NCBI RefSeq assembly: GCF_932526225.1
Contig: NC_064036.1
Span: 11,835,181-11,899,180 of the forward strand
DNA: 64,000 nucleotides
Reading direction: 5' to 3'
DNA from: Nematostella vectensis
Lineage: Eukaryota; Cnidaria; Anthozoa; Actiniaria; Edwardsiidae
Position 1 is the stretch's first letter, and each line of letters starts with the position of its first letter. Shown here in pieces: positions 1-13,400 of this stretch. The notes under the pieces are model-generated. The model was given only the letters and a program-made list of their open reading frames with translations. It made no database searches and was not told where the DNA came from. Position numbers and translations under genes: made by a program.

Positions 1-136
1 TGCGCTTTACAACATCGTTTTGAACGATGTGAAACTCACGTCTCGATAAACTCGCAAATTTATATTGAAGCAAACAGAACATTAATTTCTTTTTTTCCAA
101 TTTGCATGCCTGCTTTTCTACTCGGTAAAGCATAAT

Positions 137-217
137 ACTTCATGTAGCCATCAATATGGTTAGGGTTTTGGCTAGGGTCAGTATCCAGGACACACTATAT
201 TGATGACTACATGAAGT
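137..217. repeat. foldback repeat, 21-nt arms
   Basis: Bases 137-157 and 197-217 are near-perfect inverted copies of each other with a 39-nt spacer. This looks like the core of a small foldback (MITE-like) element. No clear target duplication was found. Confidence 0.5.
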
Positions 218-465
218 TTCAACCCTCGAAACGAGCCATGTACCGCTGTCATTGTGATAGCGCAGGCACTAATCGCTTGCCTGCTAGAACTCAATTATTT
301 ACCTACGCCTAATTTAATACGGCGTCTAAAACCACCGCTATATTTACGTCGACTAAAATTCGAATTTTATACGGCGCGACGTTAATGCGGCCTAAGAGGA
401 ACCTGTTGCTGTTGATTCGCGTCAGATTTTTAGAACTCGGCCGACATCGAGAGAACGTACACAAA

Positions 466-660
466 ATCGGCACATGTCGATCAGCCTTTAACCAATGGCA
501 CATAATATCGGCCCGACAAATCGCGTGTCTATCAGCCTTTAACTGGTGGCAGACCATATTGGCCCGACAAATCGGCACTTGTCCATCAGCCTTTAACCAA
601 TGGCACACAATATCGTCCCGGCAAATCGGCGCCTGTAACAAAGCCTTTAACTAGTGGCGT
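466..660. repeat. short tandem array, about 51-55-bp unit
   Basis: The motif CAGCCTTTAAC..TGGC..ATAT..GCCCGACAAATCG recurs starting near 481, 532, 586 and 641, giving about 3.5 diverged copies. The open frames crossing it on both strands are explained by the repeat and are not called as genes. Confidence 0.6.
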
Positions 661-2283
661 AGTGCCGTGTGGCCGTAGTGCACGTGATATTATCGTAAGA
701 TCGTGCCATCCTCGACAAACTCCCCTACAACCAATAGCCGCGATCTCCCCCTCGCTTATCGCTACAATGTACACCGCACCAAATTAGCCTTCTTGATCTA
801 AATATAGCGCGCTATCACGATCAACCTAGGGTAGTGATTTAAAACCTGCCAATAACCCGGCCTCAAAGCAAAAGTGACGATTATAAGGGAAAAACAGCTG
901 TCTCGACTCCTTTGAGAAAGAGGAATTCCCAGTAGTCGCGGATGCTATCTGTCAGGCGAGATTTCTTTTGTAACTTCCTCGTAATTCTAACCTATGGCTA
1001 TGGTATTCGAAAAAGAGTATCGGTTGAAGTCTCGAGGTTTGTACAGTGAAGAATCATCGTTGTTTTATTCAAGGGAAGGGCGTTCTGTCTGCTAGTTTCT
1101 ATTGCGTTGTTTTACATAGACTAGCGTTATTGCTTTTTTAGCCAATATTTTATCCTTAGATGTTTTTTTAGCTCGAGGTCTTGTTAATTTCTTTTAGATG
1201 TTTTAGGCCCGACGGCATAGCTAGACTTCTCTATGGCAAAGACAAACTTGTAAGTTTGCCATCTGATTAGCAACTTTTTTTGTTTTAGTTCAGTGGATGA
1301 TCGAGTGTTTTCTGGAACATCGAGCGTTAAGCGACTAAGGGCCCACCATGTTTTTGCTTTAAATTTTAATGTGTTTTTAATTACCCCAGCATATGACGTA
1401 CATTGCTCATTAGCAATTATTCTTTGTATTATTTCTTTCCCTTTGATTGTACAGATCATTAATCCCTTTTCACTCTTTCTGCCATCGTAAAGATTATAAT
1501 TTTATGTTTCGTGTAATATAAATCTTGATAATCAGGTCTAACCTCTCCATTGGTAACTTTTTTTTTAATTCGGCGTTTTTGGTTACCTCAATCGAGCTTC
1601 CTATGGGGGAGAAATACATTCCGATAGCAAATGAGAAAAAGAATCACTGAATAGTTTATCAGGAGAACTGGCAAATATATATCAGCCCTCTCCCACAGAC
1701 TCTCATGTCACCAGTCGGTATAAACTCTTTAATTATTTTTTATTTTTTTTTGTTCTACTTGGAAGAACCGGGAAATTTTCATTTCTAACCATTATGAGCG
1801 GTTGTTTGTGTGTTACTTGACATTTATAGTTATACTAGTAGTGCTCATATCTGTGAGCCATTGTGTTGTTATGCTGCTACTGATAACTAATTCGTAGTGC
1901 TTTATTTTGCCTATTTTGTACAGGTGGTGTAACTCTAGAGTGGCTGGAGCCTTCAGAATCAAGGTACGGCACAAAGTAGATACATAAATGATACAATAAT
2001 CAGTACGACACAAAGTAGATATAATAAATAATACAATAATAAAGTAGATACAATAAATAATACAATAATCCGTACGCTACAGTGGTAACTCAAACGAACC
2101 TCTCTCCGGCCGGAGATAGGTGGCTATTCACCGCTATTTTTTTCCAAAAACATCGTATGGCCTTTGTCCATTGAAAAGGTTATTGTTGGTAAAATCATAA
2201 GGTGTTAAATAAGATGGTCAAATAATAAGTTGCTGTGCACGCTTCAAGCCAATTTGCCTTTGTTGAAATTGATGTGCTGCTCT

Positions 2284-2353
2284 TCCCTAGGGGCTTCTGG
2301 GTAGTTTTCAATATGGTTTCTAACTATTGGAAATTACCCAGAAGACCCTGGGA
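2284..2353. repeat. foldback repeat, about 24-bp arms
   Basis: Bases 2284-2309 and 2330-2353 pair as an imperfect hairpin (TCCCTAGGGGCTTCTGGGTA against TACCCAGAAGACCCTGGGA) with a loop of about 20 nt. Probably a MITE remnant. Confidence 0.5.
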
Positions 2354-2394
2354 ACGAGGTTGACTCCTTGATTACTGTTCTATTAGCGGTTTTC

Positions 2395-2665
2395 GTCATC
2401 AGAGCGTGTAAACAGCGCGAAATGGGCACTCCTTGCTTGCTTTTTTATAACCGTTGATTCGTTTTTCGCTGTTAAGCATAGAAACCGCGTTAACTGGGTC
2501 TAAGAGACGTGCCTTCACTTTCCTTGTTTGCATTTCTTTTGCCTGCGTTTCGTTTTTCGCGTTGGGTGTGGAAACAGCGTTAACTGGGGCTTAGCGGTTT
2601 GCGTTTACGTTTCTTGTTTGATTTTCTATTACCGTTTTCGCGGTTGAGTGTGCAAACAGCGAACT
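2395..2665. repeat. degenerate tandem repeat, about 80-bp unit
   Basis: Blocks with the order TTTTCG / GTGTRNAAACAGCG / TTAACTGGG / CTTGTTTG..TTT recur about every 75-85 bp, giving about four diverged copies. No coding potential is apparent. Confidence 0.45.
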
Positions 2666-4214
2666 AAGCCAGCATGGCCCTACTGGGCTCACATATACAC
2701 ACGTCACATCCCCTTGCCACCACATCCCGAACGACTCATGAATACTTAAAGAGGCTCCGTCGCATGGGGTGCTGATAACAACTTGCCAAACCAACGATTG
2801 AACAACAATACGACGCGACTGTTGAACGAACGAGTGTTGGTAAAAATGGCGAGCGCTCGACTTAAAGCCGCCAAGATGCGCGTAAAGAAGCCAAGGTAAA
2901 CACTGATTAACCGCACGTCTTCGCTTACGATGTTTTTATGACGCTCCGCGCACGTTAACAATGATTTTTGGAGTCCATGCGGTCTAGATTCACCGCTACA
3001 ACAGCGCATCGTGCTTATAATACAAATCCAATTGGAAAAGTATCATCTAGATACAAGGGTTGTCTGAAGTTGAAAACAAAGGAAGTGGAACAGTATAAAT
3101 GTAATGTTAATGAGTGTGTGGTGTTTTTAGTCTTCGGAGACGACAGTATGCTCTTCAGTTAAACCTTCACATTTTGACAGTTGTGCATACAACCAGCTCT
3201 ACGTGTATCTTTTTTAAATTTCCTCATTATTTGACCGACTAGATATGGAAATTGGAAGGAGAAAATATTGAAGTAAACAGCTCTGATTATTAAAGTCTTC
3301 CGATGGTTTTTTGTCAAAAACAAGTTCTTTTCGCGCGGTTTCAAAGACAAGAGAGTCCCCTAGATATTTTTAGTACGGCGCGCTTTAGACTTCCACAGGT
3401 ATATCATTGTCCTTAATGCGTCTATTGTTTCGGTAAATGTTGGTGCTTGTGTTCCGGTGTTGGAGTTGCATGATGTGGAAATATTCTGTCTTCATTAACT
3501 CTTCGGGTAATTTTTCAGTTTTGTTGTGAAGTGTTATGATTTTCTCGCTCAAATTACTCTTTTATATGAATCGGTCGCAACGCTACGACGAATGAGCTGC
3601 GGTTTCAACTCATAAATATTGCATGATCGCATATTTGTTGATCGAGTCCCGGTAGACTTTTTAAATTCTGTCCTGAGTCATAGTAAATAAATGTATTATA
3701 TATTGTTTTTTTTTTCTTTTTTTTCTTTTTACGTAGATACATAATTTTGTCTTTAATTTTTCAAGATGTTTAGGTTTCTTCTTTATTCATGTCTCAGCTG
3801 GATACTTCTGGTCCAGTGTTTATCTGTGCTATGGGATCATTGATAGTGAGCTTTCGATATACACAATTAACGACACGCACAAACCGGCCCTGGCACATTG
3901 TACAGTGTACGATACAGCTTATATGTATAGTTAGATACATAGGAAAAGGGGTAAATGTATGCTTCAAGACCGTTTCCTTTATCTGATATTTTCAGCACCC
4001 CCTACAGCAAATTGATGGAAATTTATAATAAATCCGTTCGGCTAATGAGAAACATTGCCTCTATAGCCATTTTCCAAAGAGTCTGACGAATGTCTTGGGG
4101 ACATAGAATCGTGGTCAGCTTTTTAATATCTTCGAGTATAATTTGATTGGGGGATTTGAAAGTCGTAAGCTTGGATCGCTATTTGAATGCGTGCTGTATC
4201 TGCACTTTTTCGAT

Positions 4215-4480
4215 ATTTTAATGTGTGCAGTAGCCCTACCCCAAGCCTGCGCTAAGCGCACTATCATCTTACCCCATCTTACCCCATGTTATGACTTTGA
4301 ATTCCACTCCAGCATCTTTCCCCATCTTACCCAACTGGTTCTATGACTTTGGATTCCACTCTGTGTGTTTCAGTAGCCCTAAGCCTTTGCTAAGCGCACC
4401 AAAATCCTCCCCCACCTTCTTGTTTTGACTTTGATTCCACTCTGTGTGTTTCAGTAGCCCTACCCCCAAGCCTGCGCCGA
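4215..4480 (+). repeat. acceptor-derived tandem repeat, ORP exon at 4455
   Basis: Units of about 75 bp contain the block GACTTTG-ATTCCACTC followed by GTGTGTTTCAG and the exon-start sequence TAGCCCTACCCCAAGCCTGC. Copies of the junction occur near 4226 and 4369 before the real acceptor at 4453-4454. The unit therefore includes the polypyrimidine-AG and about 25 nt of exon. It is one of five junction-derived arrays in the window. Confidence 0.7.
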
Positions 4481-7400
4481 GCAAGCCGAGTCCTGACATG
4501 AGGCATTTACGGTCCTTGCGCACCCCTGGCACCCCCAAGAATCAGGCGAAGCAACCAGAGAGGAGTGGAGCAGACGATGCGACTGAAAACCCTAGCGTGT
4601 CTTGCTGTGAACAAGCTTTAATCAGCATGGACAAGAATGCTGGTAAGGAATTATCCCATGAATGACCAATTCTTTGAATGGTTTCAAAGATTATATAAGG
4701 TTATGTATTAGGCTGTGTTGTGACTAGGGCTTCAAAGCACATAAGCAATAGGCGCTCTGGACGAAATTTATGAATATGCGTATTTGGTTACAAATCAATC
4801 GCTGAAACTTTGCCATTTCTTTTAATCTTTGTTTTTATTACTTTGCATGTTTTATCGCAATTACATCCTGAGTTCTACAGCCCTAGAAAATTAGTTTTAT
4901 AAAGCCATGTACGTTTAGTACAAGTAGATAGATAGATAGATAGATAGTTTATTGAATAAAATCCTCGCAACCCAAGGGTTGAATTATGAAATTATTTACA
5001 CTAAAATTATTTACAGGGAAACTAATAGAAGTATATAAAATCTAAGTAAATCGGGAGGAAGCATTCTTAATTATAAAACTATTGCCAAAACGGCCGGTCT
5101 TATACCTTGGAACATTAAAGTACAGAGCCGGGCATGTTTTATCGCAATTACATCCTGAGTTCTACAGCCCTAGAAAATTAGTTTTATAAAGCCATGTACG
5201 TTTAGTACAAGTACAGAGCCGGGTTAAAATGCTCTAGAGAGTAGGGTTCTATTGAAAAATCTCTGTGAGCTTACAAGGCAAGCATGATGTACGACTCTGC
5301 ATCAATACTATGGAGTTTTGAAAAGATCGATGTGCAGTATTGATGCAAAGAGTAACGATTCTTAGTTTACTCAATGTATTATTATTATTACCTTGTACTG
5401 TATGCTGGTCTTGTGCAGGGTCAGTGTCACGTGATAACGAGAAAAATTTAACAGACACACTTCAAAGAAGGTCGCCGCGTTTCCTAACCAGTCTCCTCTA
5501 CTAAGCAAGATTGAGTCAATTGCGAGTAGGGAATTATCATCTATAGAATGGTTAAAGAGGTTGTTGTGTACTTTGGCTAGACAGGGTTGACATCTTGGCG
5601 TATCCAGCCAATCGATCCCACAGTTCCAATCACCAGACTCAATCCCCCACTCGTTATGCTAATCCTATACACTACCTACTTCTCCCTGGAGTTCAAAAAG
5701 GATAGATGCCACGGCTTGCAGTAGGACCTCTTAGAAAATAATGTATCTCAGTGAAGTGGTAACCTCTGTATAATGGACACTTCCCAAAGTATCGATTTCA
5801 AACCCCTAAGCCAACGGTGCCCGTAGGTTCCACTGTACTTATCCCTCCCTATGGTGTTTATCAGGTGCCATAGGTGCTCGTTATATGTAGGTTCCACTCT
5901 ACTTACCCCACCCTCTGGTGTTCGTCAGGTGCCAATGGTGCCCGTTATATGTAGGTTCCACTCTACTTTTCACTCCCTATGATGCGCGACAGGTTCCAAT
6001 TTTGCCCGTTATATGTAGGTTCCACTTTACTTTTCCCTCCCTATGTTGTTCGTCAGGTGGCAATGGTGCTCGTTATATGTAGGTTCCACTCTACTTACCC
6101 CATTCTATGGTGTTCTCATCAGGTGCCAAAGGTGTCCGTTATATGGAGGTTCCACTGTACTTATCCCCCCCTATGGTTTTCGTCAGGTGCCAAGGGTGCC
6201 CATTATGTATAGGTTTCACTGTACTTATCCCTCCCTATGGTGTTCTTCAGGTGCTAAAGGTGCCGTTATATGTAGTTTCCACTGTACTTATCACTTGTGT
6301 TGGTCAGGTGTCCTGTGTCGCAATGGCGAGGTGACTGATGAAGTGGTGTACAGCTCAGGTGAGGAACCTGAGCACCAGAGTGTCGAGGAGCACAAGAGTG
6401 TCATTCTGCACTTGTTGTCACAGCTCAAACTCGGGATGGACTTGACAAAGGTAGGGTACCCTTATAAACCGCCTTGTAACAACATGCCTTATACACGGAG
6501 TAGATCTCAGAGAGTTTCCTTATCAAACCACATTGGAGCAGCTCTCCAATATTTCGTCTTACCTCACCATACCATATCTTACCTTGCCTCAATTTATTTC
6601 TAACCCTAACCGGCCTCTCCTCTCCTTAGCAGACTAGTGTACCCTGTCTTACCTCGCCTTTGCTGATCAGTGTGTTCACTTGCAGGTTGTTCTTCCCACC
6701 TTCATCCTCGAGCCTAGATCGCTACTTGAGATGTATGCCGACTTCTTCGCTCATCCAGATATGTTTATTAGGTAAAGCACACCCTAAAATGGACCTCGAG
6801 TTGACTGTACGACTCATTGTTTTGATTCATTTTCCCAGGATCGCTGATGGTCTAACTGCGGAAGATAGAATTCTAGCGGTTTTAGAATTTTACTTGACGT
6901 CGTTCCATGTGGGAAGGAAAGTAAGCCGTCTTTGATACTCTAGAATCCCGCTATCATGAGCTTGGATAGCTCGAATCAAGCTCGATTTAGATAAAACAAA
7001 TAAATCTTTCAATCCAACTCGTTTACTCGAACCACCGCACCGCAGCTCGAACTGTTTTTTCTCCCTTTAGAGTTCGAGCTAGCAGGGTTTACTGTATTAC
7101 CACTATCCATAAGACCCGTCAGAGTTTTAGTTAGCGGGGTCCTACCGTATTAACACTATCCGTAAGACCCGTCAGAGTTTTAGTTAGCAGAGTTCTACTG
7201 TATTACCACTATCCATAAGACCCGTCAGAGTTTTAGTAAGCGGGGTTCTACTGTATTACCACAATCCATAAGACCCGTCAGGGTTCGAGTAAGCGGAGTT
7301 CTTCTGTGTTACCACAATCCATAAGACTCGTCAGAGTTCGAGTTAGCGGGGTTCTACTGTATTACCACAATCCATAAGACCTGTTGGCGGGGTTCTACTG

Positions 7401-10400
7401 TGTTACCACTATCCATAAGACCCGTCAGAGTTCGGGTTAGCGGGCTTTTACTGTATTATCACTATCCATAACACCCGTCATAGTTCGAGTTAGGGAAGTG
7501 ACTTGAATCGGGAAGTGACTTGAATCTTGGGCGTCCCCGAGGACCAGCATATGCCTACCATATAATCATGTCAAAACGCTCTAAAAGCGTCGAAATTTGT
7601 TCGCCGTAGGGCTCTCTGGCGAAAAAGCCGTACAACCCGATTCTCGGCGAGACGTTCACGTGTTCGTGGGATGTTCGTGAGGAATGCAGCACGGGAATGG
7701 AGAGGAACCCCCTGAATCTGGCTAATGACGTGTCAGTCATGGAAGATGACAGGGGGTTACGGTTTGTGGCTGAGCAGATCTCCCATCACCCTCCAGGTAA
7801 AAGAAACAGGGGCCTGTTCCTCAAAGGACGATTAACTTAACCATAGTTGACTTAACCCTAGATCAGTGCCTAAAATCCGGGGTCAAAAATCGCTAATCGT
7901 AAGTTAGCTTACCTACGGATAACTCACCGTTCCTGAAAGCCAAATAAACCCCCGGTTTGACTAGTAACATTCACACAGGATACCACAGTAGATCAACAAC
8001 TCTAATTTACCTTTGCTTGTTTTATTTAAGCCCCAAAACACCTCTACTGTAATTAATTGTCGCCTGTAATTACCTCCATTTCATTGCCAAAAATGTCATT
8101 TGCAGGATTCGAGTTGGTGCGTGACAGATTCATTTCAAGTATAAATTTCATGTAGCTTTCCGTTTGTCCCAGCACAATTTTCGAGTCAGCATCGCAACGA
8201 AGGTCGCATAACAAAGCGAATTGTTAGGACATTTGATCCATGCTTTGTTTTTGTGTAACGTCTTTTTTGTCGGCAACATCATTTTATGCAACTTTAGTTC
8301 TACTACAAAGTTTGGGAGGCCTGTGTTACGCCAACTAAACCGTAGGTTAGCGAGTTAACCCACCTCGCGAGCAGGATAAGGTTTAACCTCCAAACTAACC
8401 CAGAGTCAGCGCTAACCAGCGTTTCGATAACAGAACTAATCCGGAGGTAAAAATCTTATCGTGGGTTAGGGCAAATTTAACCCTGGGTTAGCGCTAGTCG
8501 GCTTTTCAGGAACCGGCCTCAGATTCTTACGACATTGTATCGATTACTTACTTCACTGAAACTTTACGGAATACTTGAAATCACTCGAAAACTTTAGGAA
8601 ATGAAGACCAAAGACAGTATTGTGGGGTGGAAGTCCAATCCTGAAGTGATAACCCATGCCGAAAATAGAAATAGCATTCATACTATAGCGCCGATTTTCC
8701 TTTTATGAACCTATTTAGTGAGCTCTGAATAGAGTATTTACAATTTTATTGAGTTTCCCCCATCATATAGCTGCTAGCTAGGAGAATATGATGTAAAAAA
8801 AAAAAAACGAATCGCATATATGGACCAAGTCGAAAAAAAAAACGAATCCTCATTATTGATGTCTGTTCTAAAAATTGTCTCCAGGATCGTCACCATGGGT
8901 AAGGGAGATTCGTTATTTTTCATCATACTCTCTTCCTGCCGCATAATACTTTGTTTCCTCGACAGTGATGTTTCCACCAACATTTTGTAACCTATGCGTT
9001 TATCTCTTTGTAGTGTCTGGATTTTATGCAGAATGTCCTCGTAAGAAGATCTGTTTGAACGCGCATATATGGACCAAGTCGAAATTCTACGGGATGTCTA
9101 TTGGAGTTGCTAACGTAGGCGAGGGTATGTGGTCTTCTCTCTGGCCATTTTGTCATCCTAGCGAAATACCAAATGCGAAAATGCATCCATTTCTATGGGC
9201 TGGTTTTGAGAATCGACAGTAATTTCCGAATAAACCCACTGGAGAGCTGGCAAGCAGGCTAGCTTTTGTGATATTTTTTTATTGAATAGGTAGATGAAAA
9301 GAAAAACTTTTTTAACTCGTCTTCCGAAATAGCGAGTAAAAATGGCAAAGGTGTGGCTGGCTAGGGATTTGATTGCCTGTCTTCCAGTGTACCAACCGTA
9401 TAACGAATAACGATTCTTTACGTTTCTTTCTTGTTTTTCTGTAGCTGTGATAACATTACTCGAACACGAAGAGGAATACCACTTCACGTTCCCGAGCGCA
9501 TTTTGTAGGTGAGTTATTGCGATCGGTAAGGTTTAGATACCCAGGGAAGAGAGTAATGATATTAGAGCTGGAATTTCTATTTCACGAAGTGTGCGTCTTT
9601 CTAAGGCCAAGTGCGTCTAAATGAAAACAAGGTGTGTCAGGTATCACCAAATGCGCCAATTTTATGGGACTGGTGTGTGAATGGTAGTTTATAAGGTGTC
9701 GGCTTTCTCCTTCCAATTTGAGTTGACTAAGTGCGTCCAAACCAAGCGCCTGGTAGTGTGCCTGGTATTACAAAGTGCGTCAATTATAACTGGGGGCGCG
9801 GTTGGTAGAGCGTCACTTTTCTAATGGCTTGTTTATGACACCTGCGTACACTGGCTTCCCATTTGTAAAACTCATCAATGCTCAATCCCAGATCCATTCT
9901 GACTTTCCCGTGGGTGGAGCTAGGCGGTAAGCTGCACATCACATGTCCCAAGACCGGATACAACGCCTCCGTCACGTTTCACACCAAGCCCTTCTACGGC
10001 GGCAAGCTGCACCGGGTCACGGGCGAGGTGAAGAACGCATCAACGGGCAAGGTCATCTGTAAGGTGGCAGGCGAGTGGAATGGCAAGATCGAGTTTAACT
10101 ACACAAGCAATCAGGTAATCAGGGAAGACTCTTCATGTGGGATTCATAGTATATGGGATATTCGCAATCAAGTAATGACAGAAGAGTGTGAAGCTGTTAC
10201 ACTGTTTTATTTGGTATGCCATCCTTGATCTATTCTTAGGAGCAGGCAATACTAAATATACCATCCTTGATCTATTCCTTAGGAACATGCAATACTAAAT
10301 ATGCCATCCTTGATCTATTCCTTAGGAACATGCAATACTAAATATGCCATCCTTGATTCATTCCTTAGGAACAAGCCAAGGTGATCGACACGAAAACCCT

Positions 10401-13400
10401 CAAGGTTTACCACAAGCGCGTGCGCCCAGTCCTTAGTCAGGAGGACAACGAGTCACGGAGACTATGGCACACGGTCACATCAGGGCTACGCTCCAAAAAC
10501 ACCGTCTCAGCAACCGAAGCTAAGCACGCGGTAAGAGGGACCACTAGTGCCATAGTGGAAATCGAACTTCAAAGCAACGACGACGAATATGACGACGAAA
10601 GAAACTCGAAAAATTGCGAACTCTCGCCGACGTGGAGACACCAAGTTTCTTCCTAGTAAACCGCTGTTTATCGAAAAACTGTTTAGAATTACTGCGGTTA
10701 TCAATATTTTAAAAGCTTTGATGCTTTGCGCTCAATTTTAAGCTATAGGAAAGCCTAGAATTTTATTTCTAACATGGAGCACAAGGATAGTCCTCGCTAA
10801 ACCGGTAATCTTGGAGTTTTCACGTTGTAGTTTGAAGGGCAACGGCTTAAATGTATCAGACAGAATCCATTTCAGAGTATATTTCACGTCTGGCTCTTTG
10901 TTTTCAATTGTTTTCTGCCGTCGCCGTTCGCGCTGCCGTCGCCGCTCCTCCCTATTAGAGGTGCTATTGCATCATTGCCTATTGCCATATCCAGAGCTAT
11001 AGCATTCAGTATTGATTTTTCGTAATTGAAAATAGAGTTCATGTTGGCCAACTCACATTCAGCTTAACCGACGGCCTTACGTAGTCCTTTGAAGCAGATA
11101 AGCTACAGAAGAGCAGACTCGTGCTTTTATATATATTGTTTTTTTTTTTTTTTGGCTGATACCTTTCCGTTATACCTCTAGCTTGAAGAAAAACAAAGGA
11201 AAGAGGCACGAGAACGGGCGGAGACTGGTGCCGAGTGGAAACCACGTGTAAGTAAAGCTAACCTAACCTTCTAACTAGAAAATTTACTGTTTTACCATTT
11301 TCCCCTTAGAAAATCCCCTAGAAATGTACTGTTTTACCATTTTCCCCTAGACAATCCCCTAGAAATGTATTGTTTTACCATTTTTTCCCCTTAGACAATC
11401 CCCTAGAAATGTACTGTTTTACCATTTTCCCCTTAGACAATCCCCTAGTAATGTACTGTTTTACCATTTCCCCCTTAGACAATCCCCTAGAAATGTACTG
11501 TTTTACCATTTTCCCTTTAGAAAATCCCCTAGAAATGTACTGTTTTACCATTTTCCCCTTAGACAATCCCCCTAGAAATGTACTGTTTTACCATTTTCCC
11601 CTTAGACAATCCCCCTAGAAATGTACTGTTTTACCATTTTCCCCTAGACAATCCCCTAGAAATGTATTGTTTTACCATTTTTTCCCCTTAGACAATCCCC
11701 TAGAAATGTACTGTTTTACCATTTTCCCCTTAGACAATCCCCTACTAATGTACTGTTTTACCATTTTCCCCTTAGACAATCCCCTAGAAATGTACTGTTT
11801 TACCATTTTCCCCTTAGAAAATCCCCTAGAAATGTACTGTTTTACCATTTTCCCCTTAGACAATCCCCCTAGAAATGTACTGTTTTACCATTTTCCCCTA
11901 GACAATCCCCTAGAAATGTATTGTTTTACCATTTTTTCCCCTTAGACAATCCCCTAGAAATGTACTGTTTTACCATTTTCCCCTTAGACAATCCCCTAGA
12001 AATGTATTGTTTTACCATTTTTTTCCCCTTAGACAATCCCCTAGAAATGTACTGTTTTACCATTTTCCCCTTAGACAATCCCCTAGAAATGTACTGTTTT
12101 ACCATTTTCCCCTTAGAAAATCCCCTAGAAATGTACTGTTTTACCATTTTCCCCTTAGACAATCCCCCTAGAAATGTACTGTTTTACCATTTTCCCCTAG
12201 ACAATCCCCTAGAAATGTATTGTTTTACCATTTTTTCCCCTTAGACAATCCCCTAGAAATGTACTGTTTTACCATTTTCCCCTTAGACAATCCCCTAGTA
12301 ATGTACTGTTTTACCATTTTCCCCTTAGACAATCCCCTAGAAATGTACTGTTTTACCATTTTCCCCTTAGAAAATCCCCTAGAAATGTACTGTTTTATCA
12401 TTTTCCCCCTAGACAATCCCCTAAAAGTGTACTGTTTTACCATTTTTCCCCTAGACAATCCCCTAGAAATGTACTGTTTTGCCATTTTCCCCTTATACAA
12501 TCCCCTAGAAATGTACTGTTTTATCATTTTCCCCCTAGACAATCCCCTAGAAGTGTACTGTTTTACCATTTTTCCCCTAGACAATCCCCTAGAAATGTAC
12601 TGTTTCACCATTTCCCCCTAGACAATCCCCCTAGAAATGTACTGTTTTACCATTTTCCCCTTAGACAATCCCCTAGAAGTGAACTGTTTTACCATTTCCC
12701 CTTAGACAATCCCCTAGAAATGTACTGTTCTACCATTTTCCCCTAGACAATCCCCTAGAAATGTACTGTTTTACCATTTTTCCCTAGACAATCCCCTAGA
12801 AATGTACTGTTTTACCATTTTTCCCCTTAGACAATCCCCTAGAAATGTACTGTTTTATCATTCCCCCCTAGACAATCCCATAGAAATGTACTGTTTTACC
12901 ATTTTCCCCCTAGACAATCCCCTAGAAATGTACTGTTTTACCATTTTCCCCCTAGACAATCCCCTAGACAATCCCCTAGAAATGTACTGTTTTACCATTT
13001 TCCCCCTAGACAATCCCCTAGAAATGTACTGTTTTACAATTTTTTCCCTAGACAATCCCCTAGAAATGTACTGTTTTACAATTTTTTCCCCTTAGACAAT
13101 CCCCTAGAAATGTACTGTTTTACAATTTTTCCCCTTAGACAATCCCCTAGAAATGTACTGTTTTACCATTTTCCCCTAAGACAATCCTCTAGAAATGTAC
13201 TTTTTTACCATTTTTCTCCAAGGCAATCCCTTAAAAATGTACTGTTTTACCATTTTTCCCCAAGGCAATCCCCTATAAAAGTACTGTTTACCTTTTTTTC
13301 CCTAGACAATCCCCCTAGAAATGTACTGTTTACCATTTTTCCCCTAGACAATCCCCTAGAAATGTACTGTTTTACCATTTTCCCCTTAGACAATCCCCTA

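Larger units (their letters stand above)
1..4454. other. no recognised gene; upstream of first ORP exon
   Basis: I see no exon that I can support here. The first ORP exon at 4455 enters in mid-codon, so earlier exons (PH domain and coiled coil in this family) must lie upstream, in this stretch or more likely left of the window. Open frames here are short and without family resemblance. The stretch holds foldback repeats (137-217, 2284-2353), two small tandem arrays (466-660, 2395-2665), a short array of imperfect tandem AT-rich units near 1975-2075 and the start of the acceptor-derived repeat before 4455. Confidence 0.5.

Noticed and set aside
150-180. Telomere repeat (TTAGGG-like)
   Set aside because: Only a single GTTAGGGTTTTGGCTAGGG inside a foldback element.
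6043-6603. 186-codon plus-strand frame
   Set aside because: The first part is the 64-bp repeat and the last part runs into an intron. Only 6308-6450 is coding.
9785-9840. tRNA gene, because of GGGGGCGCGGTTGGTAGAGC
   Set aside because: Resembles an A box only; no B box or cloverleaf follows. Probably a SINE head fragment.
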